Assembly: GCF_000281975.1 (NCBI RefSeq)
Contig: NZ_AKKE01000095.1
Span: 1-34,878 of the forward strand
DNA from: Novosphingobium sp. AP12
Lineage (GTDB): Bacteria > Pseudomonadota > Alphaproteobacteria > Sphingomonadales > Sphingomonadaceae
Length of the DNA: 34,878 nucleotides
Reading direction: 5' to 3'
Below, in pieces: positions 32,642 to 34,878 of the stretch. A model generated the notes under the pieces. It saw nothing but the letters and a program-made list of their open reading frames with translations. It was not told the origin of the DNA and made no database searches. Within the stretch, counting starts at the first letter, position 1. Each line of letters begins with the position of its first letter. A program made the translations under genes and the position numbers.

Positions 32642-34465
32642 ATGGACCTGTTAGAGGCGCCGATCTCGCGAATACAACGGTATAACAACAACGGGTTACA
32701 ACACATGGGCGACACCATCAGCATGGTGCCGAATACGGGTCAGGCACTTATTCCGACCCCTAACGAAGACACGCTGGAGCGTATCTTCGCCGACTTCGCC
32801 ACCTTCGGCGATGCCCTCGACTATGCCGCGAAAGGCCGGCGCGGGTTCAATTTCCACGATCCGCGCGGCACGCTCACGCGCGTCTATCCCTTCAGCGAGC
32901 TGCGCGAGGACGCGCTGGCCGTCGCCCATGCGCTGATCGCTCGCGGCGTCAAGAAGGACGACCGCGTCGCCCTCATCGCCGAGACCGGCGTGGACTTCGC
33001 GGCGCTGTTCTGCGGCGCGGTCTATGCCGGCGCCTGGCCGGTGCCGCTGCCCCTGCCCACCAGCTTCGGCGGCAAGGACAACTACATCGAGCAGCTCGCC
33101 GTCCAGCTCGCCAGCTCGGACCCGGTCTTGCTGATCGGCCCGGACGAGATCGCCGCGATGACGAAGGCCGCCGCCGACCGGCAGGGCTGCGACCATGCGA
33201 CCTGGGCCGACTTCGCCGCCAAGGACGCGCCGGTGGTCGAGCTTCCCAAGGCCGATCCGGACGACATCTGCTACCTGCAGTATTCCAGCGGCTCCACCCG
33301 CTTCCCGCACGGCGTCGCGGTGACGCACAGCCAGTTGCTGGCCAACCTGGCCGCGCACAGCCACGGCATGGATTTCCAGCCGAGCGACCGCTGCGTCTCG
33401 TGGCTGCCGTGGTATCACGACATGGGCCTCGTCGGCTGCTTCCTTTCGCTGATCGCCAACCAGGTCTCGGCCGACTACCTCAAGACCGAGGATTTCGCGC
33501 GCCGTCCGCTGGCCTGGCTAGACATGATCACGCGCAACCAGGGCACCACCGCATCCTATTCGCCGACATTCGGCTATGACATCTGCGCCCGCCGCATTTC
33601 CAGCCAAAGCGCGGTGAGCGAACGGTTCGACCTGTCACGCTGGCGCATCGCTGGCAACGGCGCCGACATGATCCGCCCCGACGTGATGCAGAGCTTCGTC
33701 AATGCCTTCGCCGACGCCGGCTTCAAGGCCAGCGCGTTCCTGCCCAGCTACGGCTTGGCCGAAGCGACGCTGGCGGTCACCATCATGCCGCCGGGCGAAG
33801 GCATCCGCGTCGAACTGGTCGAGGAGGAGCGCCTGTCGGGCAGCCCCCGCGACCTCAGCCGCCCCGCCCGCTACCGCGCTATCGTCAACTGCGGCAAGCC
33901 CGTGCGCGACATGGAAGTGGTGATCCGCGGCGAGGACGGCCACACCCTCGGCGACCACCAGATCGGCAAGGTCTGGTGCCGCGGCACCTCGGTCATGCAC
34001 TCCTACTTCCGCGATCCCGAGGCGACCACCGCCTGCATGGTCGACGGCTGGCTGGACACCGGCGACATGGGCTACATGACGCAGGGCTACCTGTTCATCG
34101 TCGGCCGCGCCAAGGACATGATCATCATCAACGGCAAGAACCACTGGCCCCAGGACATCGAATGGGCCGTGGAACAGCTGCCGGGCTTCAACCACGGCGA
34201 CATCGCGGCCTTCTCGGTCGAGATGGACAATGGCGAGGAAACCCCGGCCGTGCTCGTCCACTGCCGCGTCTCCGACCCCGACAAGCGCCTCGAACTGCGC
34301 GAGATGATCCGCGACAAGGTCCGGTCGATCACCGGCATGAACTGCGTCGTCGAACTGGTGCCGCCCAAGAGCCTGCCGCGCACCAGCTCGGGCAAGCTCA
34401 GCCGCGCCAAGGCCAAGAAGCTCTACCTCTCGGGCGAGATCGAGCCGTTCAAGCTCGCCGCCTGA
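32642..34465 (+). CDS. Fatty acyl-AMP ligase
   Basis: 607 residues of the adenylate-forming superfamily. ATP-binding loop YLQYSSGSTRFPHGVAVTH (211-229), then SWLPWYHDMGLVG, SYGLAEATL, WLDTGDMGY and a C-terminal PRTSSGKLSRAKAKK. These are the FAAL type, which activate a fatty acid as acyl-AMP for transfer to an acyl carrier protein. The pathway is not shown here; sphingolipid or lipopeptide synthesis are possible. Start ATG at 32642 has GAGG 8 bases upstream; a later ATG at 32705 lacks a site. Confidence 0.93.
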   Translation: MDLLEAPISRIQRYNNNGLQHMGDTISMVPNTGQALIPTPNEDTLERIFADFATFGDALDYAAKGRRGFNFHDPRGTLTRVYPFSELREDALAVAHALIARGVKKDDRVALIAETGVDFAALFCGAVYAGAWPVPLPLPTSFGGKDNYIEQLAVQLASSDPVLLIGPDEIAAMTKAAADRQGCDHATWADFAAKDAPVVELPKADPDDICYLQYSSGSTRFPHGVAVTHSQLLANLAAHSHGMDFQPSDRCVSWLPWYHDMGLVGCFLSLIANQVSADYLKTEDFARRPLAWLDMITRNQGTTASYSPTFGYDICARRISSQSAVSERFDLSRWRIAGNGADMIRPDVMQSFVNAFADAGFKASAFLPSYGLAEATLAVTIMPPGEGIRVELVEEERLSGSPRDLSRPARYRAIVNCGKPVRDMEVVIRGEDGHTLGDHQIGKVWCRGTSVMHSYFRDPEATTACMVDGWLDTGDMGYMTQGYLFIVGRAKDMIIINGKNHWPQDIEWAVEQLPGFNHGDIAAFSVEMDNGEETPAVLVHCRVSDPDKRLELREMIRDKVRSITGMNCVVELVPPKSLPRTSSGKLSRAKAKKLYLSGEIEPFKLAA

Positions 34466-34484
34466 TCCGGCGCTGAAACGAACG

Positions 34485-34516
34485 AAGGCAGGGCGCTCCG
34501 GCTCCCTGCCTTTTTC
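34485..34516 (+). terminator. Intrinsic terminator after the acyl-AMP ligase
   Basis: AAGGCAGGG (34485-34493) pairs with CCCTGCCTT (34504-34512), 9 bp with a 10-base loop, ending in TTTTT. It lies 19 bases after the stop codon. Confidence 0.92.
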
Positions 34517-34570
34517 GTTGCGGGGCCGTCATCGGGAACAGGAGCGCCCGGTGCGGTTTGTTGCCGCACC

Positions 34571-34878
34571 ATGTCCAATGACACCACCCTCCCGCAGGCT
34601 CCCTACGGCATCGATGCCTACCATTGCGAAGTGGAGCGTTATGCGCGCTGGCGCACGCCGCTGGCGGTGGTGGTCTTCATCGTCGTGCTGGGCAGTGCCC
34701 TACTCGGCTGGCTCGGCGGCGGGACGGCCAGCGTGACGGCCTACCTCTCGCCCTCGGCGAAAGTCGTACTGGAGCACGAGCCGATCCTGCGCAGCGGCAA
34801 CTGGTTCGAGACGGTGCTGACCGTCACGCCCGCCCGCGACGTCAAGGATCTCGTCATGGCGGTCGACCAGCCGCTCTG
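34571..34878 (+). CDS. Membrane protein, 5' part only
   Basis: An open frame from ATG at 34571 that runs off the window (102 codons seen). It begins MSNDTTLPQAPYGIDAYHCE, has one transmembrane segment (about 33-52: PLAVVVFIVVLGSALLGWLGG) and then a region that looks extracytoplasmic (LSPSAKVVLEHEPILRSGNW). I do not recognise the family. It starts after a strong terminator, so it probably has its own promoter. Confidence 0.75.
   Translation, partial: MSNDTTLPQAPYGIDAYHCEVERYARWRTPLAVVVFIVVLGSALLGWLGGGTASVTAYLSPSAKVVLEHEPILRSGNWFETVLTVTPARDVKDLVMAVDQPL

Noticed and set aside
1..34878. CRISPR arrays, insertion sequences, integrases, attachment sites
   Set aside because: No regularly spaced repeats, no transposase or recombinase frames, and no duplicated tRNA 3' end next to either tRNA were seen.

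Overview
The window looks like chromosome of a high-GC alphaproteobacterium of the Sphingomonadales, most likely Novosphingobium or a close relative. This rests on the strong G/C bias at third codon positions, on protein families typical of that group (LuxR-type HTH fused to DUF4019, DUF3297, DUF2155 beside an NDUFA12-type complex I subunit, SPOR proteins beside a ParA-like ATPase), and on gene order. The genus is an inference from family resemblance. No search was run. I see no insertion sequence, prophage, integrase or CRISPR array; this is core chromosome with some lineage-specific insertions.

Layout. 1-3.7 kb: a small DUF1328 membrane protein, a membrane-tethered LuxR-type regulator, then pyrB translationally coupled to a dihydroorotase-like gene that has lost its metal ligands. 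3.7-8.5 kb: a divergent block with a ParA-like ATPase and a TPR/SPOR lipoprotein on the minus strand, and a Sel1-repeat SPOR protein plus a DUF418 membrane protein on the plus strand. 8.5-10.6 kb: bfd and bfr (iron storage and release) behind an operator-like dyad, then an AI-2E family transporter. 10.6-13.4 kb: der (minus), a secreted CHAP-domain protein, a DUF3297 protein and tRNA-Val(CAC). 13.5-19.4 kb: a GT-C-type membrane glycosyltransferase, serS, then surE, an NlpD-like LysM/degenerate M23 protein and a K+ channel with a TrkA-type domain. 19.4-23.3 kb: a DUF1761 protein, rimO, a 690-base region with two near-identical terminator-bearing segments (possible twin small RNAs), a CinA-like protein and a chorismate-lyase-like protein.

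23.3-29.6 kb is a minus-strand information-processing block: tRNA-Trp, a polytopic membrane protein, secE, nusG, an acyltransferase, rplK, rplA and a TauD-type dioxygenase. The order tRNA-Trp/secE/nusG/rplK/rplA is ancestral, but two membrane-protein genes sit inside it. 29.6-32.6 kb: aat convergent with and overlapping a DUF2155 lipoprotein, then an NDUFA12-type subunit, a DUF192 protein and recX. 32.6 kb to the end: a fatty acyl-AMP ligase and the start of a membrane protein cut by the window edge.

Most interesting points: the paired terminator/small-RNA-like segments around 21.3-21.9 kb with a C/U-rich loop complementary to a Shine-Dalgarno-type sequence; three intergenic TTAA-N7-TTAG/CTAA sites that resemble CtrA boxes; the inactive dihydroorotase partner of PyrB; the degenerate M23 domain downstream of surE; and the 202-base antisense overlap that forms the C-terminus of Aat.
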